Shown: one piece after another, positions 1 to 9,830 of the stretch
Position numbering within the stretch: the stretch's first letter is position 1
How the letters are laid out: every line of letters begins with the position of its first letter
Assembly: GCF_014596745.1 (NCBI RefSeq)
Contig: NZ_JABTCF010000015.1
Coordinates: 46,625 to 110,624 of the forward strand
Length of the DNA: 64,000 nt
Direction: 5' to 3'
From: Maribacter aquimaris
GTDB taxonomy: Bacteria > Bacteroidota > Bacteroidia > Flavobacteriales > Flavobacteriaceae
Translations under genes and position numbers: made by a program
Notes under the pieces: model-generated
The model's input: only the letters and a program-made list of their open reading frames with translations
Databases searched by the model: none
What the model was told of the DNA's origin: nothing

Positions 1-1
1 G

Positions 2-439
2 AAAGAATTCATTATTGACACCTATCAAATAATCGAAGCAAAGGCCTATGGTGCCGATGTCATATTATTGATTGCGGCCATATTATCCAAAGCCGAAATA
101 AAAACGTTCTCCGAATTGGCCAAAAGTTTGGGATTGGATGTCTTGTTGGAAGTACACAATGAGGAGGAACTACACAAATCCATCATGCCCAGTTTGGATA
201 TGTTGGGAGTAAACAATCGTAACCTAAAAACGTTCGACGTCAGTTTGGAAACCAGTAAAGAACTATCTGAAATCATTCCTGATGATTTTGTAAAAGTCTC
301 GGAAAGTGGTATTAGCAGTATTGAAGCCATCAAGGAACTAAGACCGTATGGGTATCAAGGTTTCCTCATTGGTGAGAATTTTATGAAAACCGGGAATCCC
401 GGCACAAGTGCAACCGAATTCATCAATACCCTTAATTAA
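2..439 (+). CDS. trpC: Indole-3-glycerol phosphate synthase, C-terminal part (5' end outside window)
   Basis: Tryptophan biosynthesis: ring closure of carboxyphenylamino-deoxyribulose phosphate to indole-3-glycerol phosphate. The reading frame is open from base 2, so the N-terminal part of the TIM barrel lies upstream of the window. The visible part has the family signatures in order: the strand ending LLEVHNEEEL (catalytic Glu), GVNNRNL (substrate-binding Asn), VSESGI and GFLIGENFM (phosphate-binding loops). It ends with TAA 9 bp before trpF and is clearly cotranscribed with trpFBA. The first in-frame ATG (68) is internal and not the true start. Identification is secure; the operon promoter and any attenuator are not visible. 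Confidence 0.95.
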   Translation, partial: KEFIIDTYQIIEAKAYGADVILLIAAILSKAEIKTFSELAKSLGLDVLLEVHNEEELHKSIMPSLDMLGVNNRNLKTFDVSLETSKELSEIIPDDFVKVSESGISSIEAIKELRPYGYQGFLIGENFMKTGNPGTSATEFINTLN

Positions 440-448
440 ATACAAACA

Positions 449-1111
449 ATGAGCCAGTACCACAAAAACACGAATACTTCCAAAAGGGATCCCCTTAGGA
501 TAAAAGTCTGTGGTATGAACCTGAACACCGCCGAAGTTGGGGCTTTACATCCAGATTATTTGGGATTTATTTTCTGGGAACCCTCAAAAAGGAATTTCAA
601 TGGAAAACCAGCGGTACTACCCCATAGTATAAAAAAAGTCGGTGTTTTTGTTGATGCCTATATCGAGGAGATCATCGAAATGGTCAATACCCATCAACTT
701 TTGGCTGTTCAATTACATGGTAAGGAAACCCCTGAATTCTGTCGTATGCTAAAAAATGAATTAAAAGGGGTCGATATCATCAAAGTGTTTTCTATTAAAG
801 AAACATTTGATTTTAAAGTGCTTGAGCCTTTCGAATCGGTATGTGATTATTTCCTTTTCGACACCAAAGGTAAATTACCCGGTGGGAACGGCTATAAGTT
901 CAATTGGCGTATTTTAAGGAATTATCCATCAAAAAAACCCTATTTCCTGAGTGGCGGAATTGGTTTGGGGGATTTGGAATCGATCAAGGAATTTATAAAG
1001 CAACCCGAATCAATCCTTTGCCACGCCATTGATGTAAACAGCAAATTTGAAATTAAACCGGGCCTCAAGGACATCGGTAAATTAAAAGAATTTATAAAGA
1101 AATTAAAATGA
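449..1111 (+). CDS. trpF: Phosphoribosylanthranilate isomerase
   Basis: Amadori rearrangement of phosphoribosylanthranilate in tryptophan biosynthesis; cytosolic TIM barrel of 220 residues. The catalytic cysteine is in IKVCGMN (Cys21) and the general-acid aspartate in YFLFDTKG. The GGNG and LSGGIG loops that bind phosphate follow. About 14 residues precede the usual N-terminus, a short polar extension ([14 protein letters not shown]). No better start is seen inside, so the ATG at 449 is kept. It lies 9 bp after trpC and overlaps trpB by 4 bp (ATGA), indicating translational coupling. Confidence 0.96.
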   Translation: MSQYHKNTNTSKRDPLRIKVCGMNLNTAEVGALHPDYLGFIFWEPSKRNFNGKPAVLPHSIKKVGVFVDAYIEEIIEMVNTHQLLAVQLHGKETPEFCRMLKNELKGVDIIKVFSIKETFDFKVLEPFESVCDYFLFDTKGKLPGGNGYKFNWRILRNYPSKKPYFLSGGIGLGDLESIKEFIKQPESILCHAIDVNSKFEIKPGLKDIGKLKEFIKKLK

Positions 1112-2289
1112 GTTATAACGCAGACGAAAAAGGCTACTATGGCGAGTTTGGAGGGGCATTTATACCCGAAATGCTATATCCCAATACAGAGGAATTACGC
1201 CATAATTACATACGGATCATGGATGAACCTTCGTTCAAAAAGGAATTCGACCAGTTATTAAAGGATTATGTTGGGCGACCTACCCCATTATATCACGCTA
1301 AAAGACTTTCGAAAAAATACAATACGAAGATATACCTTAAAAGGGAGGATCTGTGCCATACGGGTGCCCATAAGATAAACAACACCATTGGGCAGATACT
1401 CATGGCCAAAAAGTTGGGCAAAAACAGGATCATTGCCGAAACTGGTGCCGGCCAACATGGTGTTGCCACTGCCACGGTTTGTGCTTTAATGGGAATACAA
1501 TGTGTGGTGTATATGGGTGAGGTCGATATTGCACGACAAGCGCCGAATGTCGCCCGTATGAAAATGTTAGGTGCCGAAGTGCGCCCAGCACTATCAGGAA
1601 GCAGAACATTAAAGGATGCCACCAATGAGGCTATCCGCGATTGGATCAATAATCCGGTAGATACCCATTACATCATTGGCTCTGTGGTTGGACCACACCC
1701 CTACCCGGATATGGTCGCTAGGTTTCAATCCGTGATTTCCGAAGAGATAAAAGCACAGTTAAAAGAAAAAGAAGGTACAGAAAACCCCGATTATGTAGTG
1801 GCTTGCGTTGGTGGCGGCAGTAATGCGGCAGGTGCCTTCTATCATTATTTGGATAATCCCGATGTTGGGGTCATCGCAGTGGAAGCGGCAGGAAAAGGCA
1901 TTAACTCCGGTGAAAGTGCCGCTACTTCCGTCTTGGGGAAGGTCGGTATCATTCATGGCAGTAAGACTTTGTTGATGCAAACCACAGACGGACAAATAAC
2001 AGAACCCTATTCCATATCAGCGGGACTCGATTATCCCGGTGTGGGTCCTATGCATGCCCATTTATACCGGTCTGGCCGCGGTGAGTTTGTTTCAATTACC
2101 GATGACGATGCCATGAAGGCTGGATTATTGTTATCGAAGTTGGAAGGTATTATCCCGGCCATCGAAAGTTCGCATGCCTTGGCCTTATTAGAACAAAAAA
2201 CATTTAAACCGGACGATATTGTGGTCATAAACCTATCAGGTCGTGGAGATAAGGACCTCGATACGTATATCAACTACTTTAAGCTTTAG
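1108..2289 (+). CDS. trpB: Tryptophan synthase beta chain
   Basis: PLP enzyme joining indole and serine to tryptophan, working as an alpha2beta2 complex with the trpA product. It has 393 residues, the normal length. The PLP lysine is Lys89 in GAHKINN, and the glycine-rich phosphate loop is [10 protein letters not shown]. The start ATG overlaps the trpF stop (ATGA). Fifty-one bases separate it from trpA, containing a weak inverted repeat around 2305-2320 that might modulate the ratio of the two subunits (inference). Confidence 0.98.
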   Translation: MSYNADEKGYYGEFGGAFIPEMLYPNTEELRHNYIRIMDEPSFKKEFDQLLKDYVGRPTPLYHAKRLSKKYNTKIYLKREDLCHTGAHKINNTIGQILMAKKLGKNRIIAETGAGQHGVATATVCALMGIQCVVYMGEVDIARQAPNVARMKMLGAEVRPALSGSRTLKDATNEAIRDWINNPVDTHYIIGSVVGPHPYPDMVARFQSVISEEIKAQLKEKEGTENPDYVVACVGGGSNAAGAFYHYLDNPDVGVIAVEAAGKGINSGESAATSVLGKVGIIHGSKTLLMQTTDGQITEPYSISAGLDYPGVGPMHAHLYRSGRGEFVSITDDDAMKAGLLLSKLEGIIPAIESSHALALLEQKTFKPDDIVVINLSGRGDKDLDTYINYFKL

Positions 2290-2340
2290 TCCCTTTTTTT
2301 GACGTTCCTACCCAAGTGGGAATGAAAAAACACACATAAG

Positions 2341-3102
2341 ATGAACAGAATAAACCAAAAACTCGAAGAGGACAAAAAAATCCTTTCCATTTATTTTACC
2401 GCTGGATATCCAAAACTGAACGACACGGTGAAAATCATTCAAGATCTGGAAAAAAATGGTGTTGACCTGATCGAAATCGGATTACCATTTTCAGACCCAT
2501 TGGCAGATGGCCCTACCATTCAAAAAAGTTCAACGGCGGCATTAAAAAACGGAATGCACACCGAATTACTTTTTGAACAGTTAAAGGATATTCGTAAAAC
2601 GGTATCCATTCCCTTGATCATTATGGGCTATTTTAATCCCATATTCCAGTATGGGGTCGAAGCCTTTTGTAAACGTTGTCAGGAAATTGGGATAGACGGA
2701 CTCATTCTCCCCGATTTACCCCTAGATGTGTACCTAAAGGATTATGAAGCCATTTTTGTAAAATACGGACTGATCAATGTATTTTTGATTACGCCCCAAA
2801 CCAGTGATAAACGCATCAAGCAGATCGATAAAGCTTCCAACGGATTCATCTATATGGTAAGTTCGGCGAGTACAACAGGAGCCACAACCGGTTTTGGGGA
2901 AGAACAAAAAACCTATTTTGGGCGTATTGCGGCACTGAACCTCAACAACCCCCAGATTGTCGGGTTTGGAATCAATAATGCCGAAACATTTGACCAAGCG
3001 ACCCAAACCACTGCAGGGGCCATTATCGGCTCAGCCTTTATCAAACATATAACCCAATTTGGGATTGACACCATCTCGGATTTTATTAAAACCATTCGCT
3101 AA
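2341..3102 (+). CDS. trpA: Tryptophan synthase alpha chain
   Basis: Cleaves indole-3-glycerol phosphate to indole and glyceraldehyde 3-phosphate; indole is channelled to TrpB. It has 253 residues, TIM barrel. Both catalytic acids are present in the signature IEIGLPFSDPLADGP (Glu45 and Asp56). YMVSSASTTGA and VGFGI provide the phosphate-binding loops. It is the last enzyme gene of the trp operon here and is followed after only 3 bp by a small membrane protein gene. Confidence 0.98.
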   Translation: MNRINQKLEEDKKILSIYFTAGYPKLNDTVKIIQDLEKNGVDLIEIGLPFSDPLADGPTIQKSSTAALKNGMHTELLFEQLKDIRKTVSIPLIIMGYFNPIFQYGVEAFCKRCQEIGIDGLILPDLPLDVYLKDYEAIFVKYGLINVFLITPQTSDKRIKQIDKASNGFIYMVSSASTTGATTGFGEEQKTYFGRIAALNLNNPQIVGFGINNAETFDQATQTTAGAIIGSAFIKHITQFGIDTISDFIKTIR

Positions 3103-3105
3103 ACT

Positions 3106-3330
3106 ATGGAATTCATCAACAATTGGAAACTTGTCATTTTGCTTTGCCTAACCCTGGGTTTGGCCCCTTTTTTTCCTGAACCCCATATCTGGGGTAAAAT
3201 CCGTTGGATTACGGGTGGCGCAAACGGCATGGCCTTTATGGACTGGTTTGATGTGCTTTTGCATGGTTTCCCTTTTATCCTTTTGATCCGACTGATTATT
3301 TTAAAGGTAATCGGCTTGTTGAAAAACTAG
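3106..3330 (+). CDS. Small membrane protein of unknown function, trp operon tail
   Basis: A 74-residue protein starting 3 bp after the trpA stop, so almost certainly cotranscribed. Two hydrophobic segments are visible: roughly residues 9-25 (LVILLCLTLGLAPFF) and 52-72 (HGFPFILLIRLIILK). They are joined by a conserved-looking PEPHIWGKIRW loop. I believe similar small proteins occur in other flavobacteria, but I know no function. Coding status is supported by spacing, in-frame ATG and a coherent two-helix composition. No signal peptide cleavage site is evident. Confidence 0.7.
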   Translation: MEFINNWKLVILLCLTLGLAPFFPEPHIWGKIRWITGGANGMAFMDWFDVLLHGFPFILLIRLIILKVIGLLKN

Positions 3331-3361
3331 AAATGCCTACTTTTAAATTCTTATCCCAATA

Positions 3362-4864
3362 ATGAAAATGAAGAAAATTGTCGCCTTATTTCTAGTTTTA
3401 ACCTCAGGGTATGCTATCGCCCAGGATGATGATGATTTAAAAACATATATCAGCCATACTATCAATGAATTACAGGAATTCGTAGCCATACCCAATGATG
3501 CTCTGGATCATGCGGATATCAACAGAAACCTGACCTGGCTGACCAAGAAGTTCAATGAAAGGGGATTTAACTCGAGTATTTTACCCACCACTGGGGAATC
3601 GTTGTTCTTTGCGGCCTTACCCATGGAAGACAATAAACCCACCATTCTATTTTATATGCATCTTGATGGGCAATCGGTTGACCCTACCAAATGGGATCAA
3701 CCCAACCCATATCATGTCGTATTGAAATCAAAAGATGGTGATCAATGGAAAACCCAACCTTTTGATAGCCTAACGAACAACCTTAATTATGACTGGCGGC
3801 TTTTTGGCCGTTCAACGTCGGATGACAAGGGTCCTATTGTTATGTTGTTGAACACCATTGATCTTTTGAAAAAAAATAATGTTTCCCTTCCTTTCAATGT
3901 CAAGGTAATCTTGGATAGTGAGGAGGAAAAAAGCAGTAAACCACTTCCCCAGGCGGTAAAAGAATACCGCGATTTGTTTAAAGCTGATTTCCTGGTCATT
4001 AATGATGGCCCTGTACATGTATCCGGGAAACCTACCGTTGTTTATGGTTGCAGAGGCATAACCACGCTCACTTTAACCACCTACGGCCCCCTAAAACCGC
4101 AACATAGTGGGCATTATGGCAATTACGCCCCCAATCCCGGCTTTCAATTGGCACAACTGTTGGCCAGTATGAAGGATGCAAATGGAAAAGTATTGATCAA
4201 CGGCTATTATGACGGTATTACGTTGGATCCAACAACCATGGAAATTCTAAAAAATGTCCCTGATGATGCCACGACCATCAATAATAACCTATCGATAAAA
4301 ACACCGGAACAAGTAGGTAGTTTTTATCAGGAGTCATTGCAATACCCTTCATTGAATATTCGTGGATTAAGTTCCGGATGGGTAGGTGAAAAAGCACGGA
4401 CCATCATTCCAGAAAGCGCCACTGCCGAAATTGATATGCGTTTGGTACCTGAATCCGATGGAACGAAATTGAAAGGCCTTGTCAAGAAACATATCGAAAA
4501 CCAAGGATTTTATATCATGGATAAGCTTCCTTCCAAAGAGGATCGTATGGCACATGACAAAATAATCACTATCACTGAGGGCTCTGTAACCAATGCCTTC
4601 AGAACCGACTTGAATAATGCCTATGGGAATTTCTTGGTCGATGTCCTCAAAGAATCCTTTGCGGAGGATGTGGTTCAAATTCGGATTATGGGAGGAACGG
4701 TCCCTATTGGACCTTTTATCAGCGAATTGAAGATTCCTGCTTTCATTGTCCCCATGGTAAACGCCGACAACAATCAGCACAGTCCCAATGAAAATCTAAA
4801 AATCGGTCAAATTGCCTATGGCATCAAAGCCTTTTACGGGATATTAAGTACGCCTATGGATTGA
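3362..4864 (+). CDS. Exported M20 family metallopeptidase
   Basis: A 500-residue zinc dipeptidase/carboxypeptidase-type hydrolase (M20/M28-like fold), exported: residues 1-20 form a signal peptide ending AIAQ. The metal and catalytic residues of M20 are present: His100 and Asp102 (YMHLDG), Asp154 or Asp155 (SDDKGP), Glu187/188 (LDSEEE), Asp215 (INDGP) and a C-terminal His in NQHSPNE. The dimerisation domain is inserted at about 230-400. The start could be Met1 or Met3, both compatible with the signal peptide. Substrate is not predictable; likely periplasmic peptide turnover. Confidence 0.9.
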   Translation: MKMKKIVALFLVLTSGYAIAQDDDDLKTYISHTINELQEFVAIPNDALDHADINRNLTWLTKKFNERGFNSSILPTTGESLFFAALPMEDNKPTILFYMHLDGQSVDPTKWDQPNPYHVVLKSKDGDQWKTQPFDSLTNNLNYDWRLFGRSTSDDKGPIVMLLNTIDLLKKNNVSLPFNVKVILDSEEEKSSKPLPQAVKEYRDLFKADFLVINDGPVHVSGKPTVVYGCRGITTLTLTTYGPLKPQHSGHYGNYAPNPGFQLAQLLASMKDANGKVLINGYYDGITLDPTTMEILKNVPDDATTINNNLSIKTPEQVGSFYQESLQYPSLNIRGLSSGWVGEKARTIIPESATAEIDMRLVPESDGTKLKGLVKKHIENQGFYIMDKLPSKEDRMAHDKIITITEGSVTNAFRTDLNNAYGNFLVDVLKESFAEDVVQIRIMGGTVPIGPFISELKIPAFIVPMVNADNNQHSPNENLKIGQIAYGIKAFYGILSTPMD

Positions 4865-4875
4865 CCCCAACAATC

Positions 4876-4910
4876 ACGGTAACCACAACAGCTGTGAAGG
4901 TTATTTTGTA
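4876..4910 (+). terminator. Weak hairpin between convergent genes
   Basis: TAACC (4880-4884) pairs with GGTTA (4899-4903) around a small self-complementary ACAGCTGT core, followed by TTTTG. It sits just after the M20 peptidase stop. The stem is short, so this is a tentative terminator. Confidence 0.3.
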
Positions 4911-4955
4911 GTAAGGGAAACCATTCCATTTTGGGAAACATCCGTTTTATATGGG

Positions 4956-5681
4956 CTATAATCCCGTAGCCAACATCTCCTTGGCCTTTTTTATATACTC
5001 CTGATGCAACTTATAGCTTGGTTTTGACATACCCACTGATTCGGTGGAAATATCATTTAGGATGGTTCTTGCCTTTTCAGTTTGTCCGTTTCGGATATAA
5101 AATTTAGCCAGTCCCAATCGTTCTTGATATCTACTGTAGGGAGCATTGAACTGCTCAAGGAGTGTTTCCGCCATGGCGATGTCCCCCGTTTTTTCCAAAG
5201 CCAACCCATATAAGAACATGGCCTTTGACTTCTTGAATCTAGGAGAATCCTCAATGACCTTAATTTTTGCAATTACCTCCGTATATTGTTCGGAGTAATA
5301 AAGAGCCTCAATAAGATTCGAGTTGGCATAATAATCCTTTTCAAAAGTTCCTTTTAGGGAAGACTTATAAAGTTCAATGGCCCTTTCATACTGTTCGGAC
5401 CCAAGATAGGCGTCCGCCAAAGCGACCCTATTCTCGAAGGTGTCGGAAAAATCCAGCTTTTTCTCAAGATCGGCAATTTTCTTCGTTGGATTGATCACTG
5501 CGGTTAAGCCTTCTTGAACCTTCCCGATATCCTGCTTCTGAAAAACATACAAAAACAGATACAACAACGAACCCAAAAGGGGTATAAATAAGATTACGAA
5601 ATACCAATAAAACTGATTTCTATTCACAAAACAATGATAAAGACAATACCCTTGTAATGCGATAATGAAATAATAATACAT
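4956..5681 (-). CDS. Membrane-anchored tetratricopeptide repeat protein
   Basis: 241 residues. The N-terminus carries two hydrophobic segments (about 3-18 and 26-46), arranged like the N-terminal module of phospholipase-D-type proteins. From about residue 80 there are TPR-like helical repeats (for example VALADAYLGSEQYERAIELY, SNLIEALYYSEQY, LGLAKFYIRNGQTEKA). TPRs are protein-interaction scaffolds; no partner can be named. It is monocistronic or cotranscribed with the upstream ppc gene (68 bp away, same strand). Confidence 0.8.
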   Translation of the reverse strand: MYYYFIIALQGYCLYHCFVNRNQFYWYFVILFIPLLGSLLYLFLYVFQKQDIGKVQEGLTAVINPTKKIADLEKKLDFSDTFENRVALADAYLGSEQYERAIELYKSSLKGTFEKDYYANSNLIEALYYSEQYTEVIAKIKVIEDSPRFKKSKAMFLYGLALEKTGDIAMAETLLEQFNAPYSRYQERLGLAKFYIRNGQTEKARTILNDISTESVGMSKPSYKLHQEYIKKAKEMLATGL

Positions 5682-5749
5682 AGTGCTATACGTTAAATCC
5701 TGATTAAAGGTCTACATCCTTTCACTCTATTTCAACCCGGGAATAAATC

Positions 5750-8293
5750 TTAAGCCGAATTTCTACTAGCATTAATATTCCCATAAAGAGATCTTGTAAC
5801 AATTTTCTCATACAGCTCCTTATAGGTCGTGTTTTGACCTATTTTCTGTAATGCATATTGTTGAATTACCAATAGCGGAAGAACGATGTTTTCCCTTATT
5901 TGGATAGACTCCCTAGATATAGCTTCATTTTCCATCAAAACATCGTAACCGGAAATCAGTAACAACATCTCTTTGGATAGTTCATACTCTTTATGCAGGA
6001 TATTCCAAAATTCACCATATTTTTCATCCTCTTTCATATAACTGGTGAGTTCAAAATAACATTTGGTAAGTGACATCATACTATTATGCATCAAAGCCTT
6101 GAAAAAAGGAACCTCTTTGTACATTTTCTTCAATTCCCTAAGTCTACCCGATTCCCGGATCGTCTTAATCGCCGTACCAATTCCAAAATACCCTGGGACA
6201 TTTTGTTTTAATTGGCTCCAAGACCCCACGAAGGAGATAGCCCTTAGGTCACTCAAAGTCAATTTTGCCTTATTACCCCGTTTTCCGGGTCTACTACCAA
6301 TATTGGCTTTTTGGTAATACTTAAGCGTACTTCTATTTTCCAGATACGAAATAAACATTTCATGCTGCTTCAATGCATCGTATTTGGCAAAACTCAATTC
6401 GGACAATTCCTCAAGAAGTTTACGGTGTTCCTTGGAAATCACGTTTTCCTTACCAAAAAGATTATTCGACAATCCTGCGGTCAACAATTGCTCACTATTG
6501 TGCTTAAACTGTTCCTTGGTGCCATACGTACTCGTTATGGTCTGCCCTTGAATGGTAAGTTGTATTTCATGGTTGGCGATATCCTTGGTCTGTGAGGCAT
6601 AAAAACGATGTGTTTTACCACCACCACGGGCTGGTGGACCTCCACGCCCGTCAAAAAACAAGGCCTTGACATGGTTCTTTTTACAAACCTTGGAAAGCTG
6701 TTCTTTGGTTTTTAGAATGGACCAGTTGGCCTTGACATACCCTCCATCCTTTGTGCCATCGGAGAAACCGAGCATCATGGTCTGACTGTCTTTTCGCTGG
6801 TTTAAATGACTGCGATATTCGGGTAGATCAAATAAATATTGCATAACACCCTCGGCTTCCGACATGCCCTTCATCGTTTCGAATAGCGGGATTATATCAA
6901 AGGTGATATTATCATCTTGCCATCCACTCCATCTAAACAAGCCATAAACAAACAATACAGAGAAAATATCCTCTGAATTACTGATGATATATCGATTACA
7001 GCCATCCTCTCCATTTTTGGCTTGTATTTCCTTTAGTTGTTGTATGTTCAATAAAGTATCACGCACTATGTCCTCGTACGTATCTGGATCGGCTTTGATG
7101 TTTTCGTTTACCAACAAATTCACCAATTCCGACTCTGAGAGCTCATCCAAACTTTCCTTGATATATCCGTTATCCTTTAAAATAGTTTCAACGACCAAAA
7201 TATGTTTGCTATGGTCTTGACGAATATCCAAAGTGGCAAAGTGTGTCTTGAAGATCTTTACCTTATCAATAAAATGATCTAGCATTCCTAGATAGAGTCC
7301 ATGATAATCGTCCCGTAATAGCTCCCGCATGGTCATTAGGGGATCTACGATCTCCTGAAAGGAAATACTCTTTGCCGGATTGAACATTGCCGAGTACAAT
7401 TTACTGCGCAATTCCTTTAAAGGACCTTGAACCTTTTTAAAGGTTAATTTTTTCTGTAGGGACTTCAGATCATTATAATAACATTTCATGAGATTCAACC
7501 GAAGATCATCGGCCACGTTCTTGGTTATTTCCGCGGTCACAAAAGGATTACCATCCCTATCGCCCCCTGGCCAGAACCCAAGCTTCATGATATTATGATT
7601 CTCAAAATCATCATTATCGATATTCTCTTTTATATACGCATACAAATCGCCCATGGCGTCATAATACACATTCCTTAGGATATAAATGATATTCTTAGCC
7701 TCGTCGAAAGGGGTTGGCTTTTGACTATTGATCAATGAAGTAAGACCCAATTGCTGTAAGGTCACATCAATATCGTCTATTTTATTATCCACAATAAGGG
7801 ATCGAAGATCATTCATGATATCAAGAACGGCCGGAGTATAGAATTGGGTCGGGTGGGCCGTCAAAACGATCCGCGCACTAAACGTTGATAATTTTTCGGC
7901 AACCTTGTCCCAACTTTTGGTTCTATTGACCAGTTGGAAGTAATCCTTGATCGAAAGTGAATCGCTATGCTCCTGAAGCTTCGGAAAGGCAGCATCCTCA
8001 ACACTATCGTACAATACAACCTGTCTTTCAACATATTGAATGATTCGGAACATAAAATCTATCTGGTCCTTTTCTTCCTTGATATTCACATAATTCTTGA
8101 AGAATGATTCAAGAATATCCTGGGGATTAAGTCCTTCTTTAAGCCCTTGTTTGGATTGATGGTGTAAAAGTGGCACGACCATACCCACATTCTCAATATT
8201 CCTATATGGAAGATTCAGAAACAGACTGTTGTAGACATTGAACTTATTCTGTACCGATTTTTTAAACTCCTCTAATCTTTCTGTTTGATGCAT
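5750..8293 (-). CDS. ppc: Phosphoenolpyruvate carboxylase
   Basis: Anaplerotic carboxylation of PEP to oxaloacetate. It has 847 residues, a little shorter than the enterobacterial enzyme and normal for Bacteroidota. Catalytic motifs are all visible: VLTAHPTQ (His147), FWPGGDRDGNP, LGFSDGTKDGG (counterpart of the GYSDSxKD loop) and FFDGRGGPPARGGG (the mobile catalytic loop). The C-terminus reads ASRNSA rather than the usual NTG ending, so the carboxyl-terminal active-site contribution may differ. Start ATG at 8293. Confidence 0.96.
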   Translation of the reverse strand: MHQTERLEEFKKSVQNKFNVYNSLFLNLPYRNIENVGMVVPLLHHQSKQGLKEGLNPQDILESFFKNYVNIKEEKDQIDFMFRIIQYVERQVVLYDSVEDAAFPKLQEHSDSLSIKDYFQLVNRTKSWDKVAEKLSTFSARIVLTAHPTQFYTPAVLDIMNDLRSLIVDNKIDDIDVTLQQLGLTSLINSQKPTPFDEAKNIIYILRNVYYDAMGDLYAYIKENIDNDDFENHNIMKLGFWPGGDRDGNPFVTAEITKNVADDLRLNLMKCYYNDLKSLQKKLTFKKVQGPLKELRSKLYSAMFNPAKSISFQEIVDPLMTMRELLRDDYHGLYLGMLDHFIDKVKIFKTHFATLDIRQDHSKHILVVETILKDNGYIKESLDELSESELVNLLVNENIKADPDTYEDIVRDTLLNIQQLKEIQAKNGEDGCNRYIISNSEDIFSVLFVYGLFRWSGWQDDNITFDIIPLFETMKGMSEAEGVMQYLFDLPEYRSHLNQRKDSQTMMLGFSDGTKDGGYVKANWSILKTKEQLSKVCKKNHVKALFFDGRGGPPARGGGKTHRFYASQTKDIANHEIQLTIQGQTITSTYGTKEQFKHNSEQLLTAGLSNNLFGKENVISKEHRKLLEELSELSFAKYDALKQHEMFISYLENRSTLKYYQKANIGSRPGKRGNKAKLTLSDLRAISFVGSWSQLKQNVPGYFGIGTAIKTIRESGRLRELKKMYKEVPFFKALMHNSMMSLTKCYFELTSYMKEDEKYGEFWNILHKEYELSKEMLLLISGYDVLMENEAISRESIQIRENIVLPLLVIQQYALQKIGQNTTYKELYEKIVTRSLYGNINASRNSA

Positions 8294-8390
8294 AGCCTTT
8301 AATAAATGTACCCTTATTTCACACGGATACGGATTTACTCACCTCGTTTGACTTGACAAATATCGGTATATTACACATACCATTATTTGC

Positions 8391-8414
8391 TTATTTTACC
8401 AAATAACAAAATAA
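8391..8414. other. AT-rich inverted repeat
   Basis: TTATTTT (8391-8397) and AAAATAA (8408-8414) flank ACCAAATAAC in the 155-bp gap between ppc and the upstream glycosylase-like gene. It could be a weak terminator for the latter or a regulator site for ppc; nothing decides between them. Confidence 0.25.
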
Positions 8415-8448
8415 GGTACTGTTACCATAAAAGCAACACTAAAAGCAA

Positions 8449-9147
8449 TTAAATATCTGATGGTTCATCTTTAATCCCTTTAAAAAAGGGCCTGTATTGC
8501 AACTCCCTATAATCCAAGGTGTTGAACTTCGGGTTTTCCGCCTTTAACATCTTGTAGTGCAACAGGCTTCCAACTGCCCTATTGGCAGCCCCGGAAGGTG
8601 CGGTCAAGGAAACGGTTTCTATCACTCTTCGCCCCCCTTCTTTCGAGGGCAGGCAAAACCGGTGTATTCTTGGTACTTGGGAATCTACCAGTTCCAATTT
8701 GATTTGGTGCGCTTTCAAATGCCGTCGAAAAAAATATTCCGGACCGTTTTTACTGTTCCCTCCTGTGAACAGCAGGGTATCGACCTTATCGTACTTTTTA
8801 AGATACCCAATAAGGTTTCTAAGTTGTATATTCTGCATTCCCAGATCCGAAGCATCTATTTTGACACGTTCAGCACTTTGAACGATATCACATATTCCAA
8901 TCTTGTGTTGTACCAAAAACCTTTTTCGTTGTGCAATGGCCTCCTCACTTGTTTCAAATTTCAAATCCAATTGAAAAATCCTATCAAGGATGGTCCACAA
9001 TTGTCCATCCCTACTGCCATAACAGAAATCGACATCGCCCTCCTTCAACAGACCCATTGTAAATCTCGGAGGCGGCAAGGTCCCGACAATCAATTTCGTT
9101 GCTTCCTTAAACAGAAAGGGTTCATAAGGATGGGAATGGAAAAACAT
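8449..9147 (-). CDS. Uracil-DNA glycosylase superfamily protein
   Basis: 232 residues, presumably base-excision repair or a related DNA-damage function. The N-terminal motif LIVGTLPPPRF takes the place of the family's G-x-x-P substrate loop. The C-terminal part has the second loop-like motif LTAPSGAANR. A central acidic FCYGSRDGQLW segment resembles the water-activating region of MUG-like members. The assignment is to the superfamily only; the exact lesion is unknown. It is transcribed alone, divergent from the THX gene (131 bp between starts). Confidence 0.75.
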   Translation of the reverse strand: MFFHSHPYEPFLFKEATKLIVGTLPPPRFTMGLLKEGDVDFCYGSRDGQLWTILDRIFQLDLKFETSEEAIAQRKRFLVQHKIGICDIVQSAERVKIDASDLGMQNIQLRNLIGYLKKYDKVDTLLFTGGNSKNGPEYFFRRHLKAHQIKLELVDSQVPRIHRFCLPSKEGGRRVIETVSLTAPSGAANRAVGSLLHYKMLKAENPKFNTLDYRELQYRPFFKGIKDEPSDI

Positions 9148-9225
9148 ATCGTTTATCTAGGGCTTAGCGGAAAAAAGTTTGATTTAGCCAATCTGCCATA
9201 CCGTTTTGAATGATTGCAAACTTTA

Positions 9226-9256
9226 TTGACAATCTCTTATAAAATCAGTACTTTTA
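9226..9256 (+). promoter_or_regulatory. Bacteroidota-type promoter of the THX gene
   Basis: TTG at 9226-9228, 20-bp spacer, then TACTTTTA at 9249-9256 (one mismatch to TAnnTTTG). The predicted transcript start is about 9263, giving a leader of roughly 15-20 nt before the ATG at 9279. Confidence 0.5.
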
Positions 9257-9278
9257 AAGGTAACAAAAAATCATAACT

Positions 9279-9407
9279 ATGGGAAGAGGGGACAAAAAGT
9301 CGAGAAAAGGAAAAATCGCCAACAATTCATATGGGGCGAGAAGACCTAGAAAAATAAAGAAAAGACCTACCGTAGAAGAAAAAATAGATATCAAAAAAAA
9401 GAAGTAA
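9279..9407 (+). CDS. 30S ribosomal protein THX (bTHX)
   Basis: A 42-residue, extremely basic protein beginning MGRGDKKSRKGKI and rich in Lys/Arg. This is the hallmark of the small-subunit protein Thx, which lies at the head of the 30S subunit in Thermus and is widespread in Bacteroidota. ATG at 9279, TAA at 9405-9407. The start is decided by the MG(K/R)GDKK motif and the promoter just upstream. It is easily missed by gene finders because of its length. It converges with the lipoprotein gene whose stop is 4 bp away. Confidence 0.9.
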   Translation: MGRGDKKSRKGKIANNSYGARRPRKIKKRPTVEEKIDIKKKK

Positions 9408-9410
9408 ACC

Positions 9411-9776
9411 CTAATCCACCACAAAATCCAAGGTGACATTCCCTTCTGCGTCCAATCCTATTTCATAGGTATAATACCCGAAAGGCAATGGGGTCTCACC
9501 AACAAAGTCGATAGGTTGTAACACATAAGTTTCCCCTTCGGCAGAAATACTGATATAATCATACGTGTAGGCTGTTTCATATTCCAGATAATCGCTATAG
9601 GAATCCGGAGCTACATTGGTATGTACCATTTCCGCCCCACCAACTTGTATGGAATCGTATTGTAAGGCACTTACGTTTTTTACACGTATCTGCACACCGT
9701 TCAATTCATCATCGCGATCCGTACAACCGACAACGAATACAAACACACTAAAAGTTAAAATAAGGAACCGTTTCAT
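9411..9776 (-). CDS. Small lipoprotein of unknown function
   Basis: 121 residues. Residues 1-17 are a lipoprotein signal peptide with lipobox VVGC (Cys17), followed by the acidic stretch TDRDDE, consistent with surface or outer-membrane sorting in Bacteroidota. The rest is a soluble beta-rich domain with many Tyr, Thr and Val residues. No recognisable family. Monocistronic, tail to tail with the THX gene. Confidence 0.75.
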   Translation of the reverse strand: MKRFLILTFSVFVFVVGCTDRDDELNGVQIRVKNVSALQYDSIQVGGAEMVHTNVAPDSYSDYLEYETAYTYDYISISAEGETYVLQPIDFVGETPLPFGYYTYEIGLDAEGNVTLDFVVD

Positions 9777-9830
9777 ACTACGCTTTGAATTGTTTCTGTA
9801 TGAGTAAAACGGTGTAAGTACAAAAATATT

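Noticed and set aside
8557..9213. 218-codon open frame on the plus strand
   Set aside because: Antisense to the uracil-DNA glycosylase-like gene, whose motifs are clear; the plus-strand product has no recognisable family.
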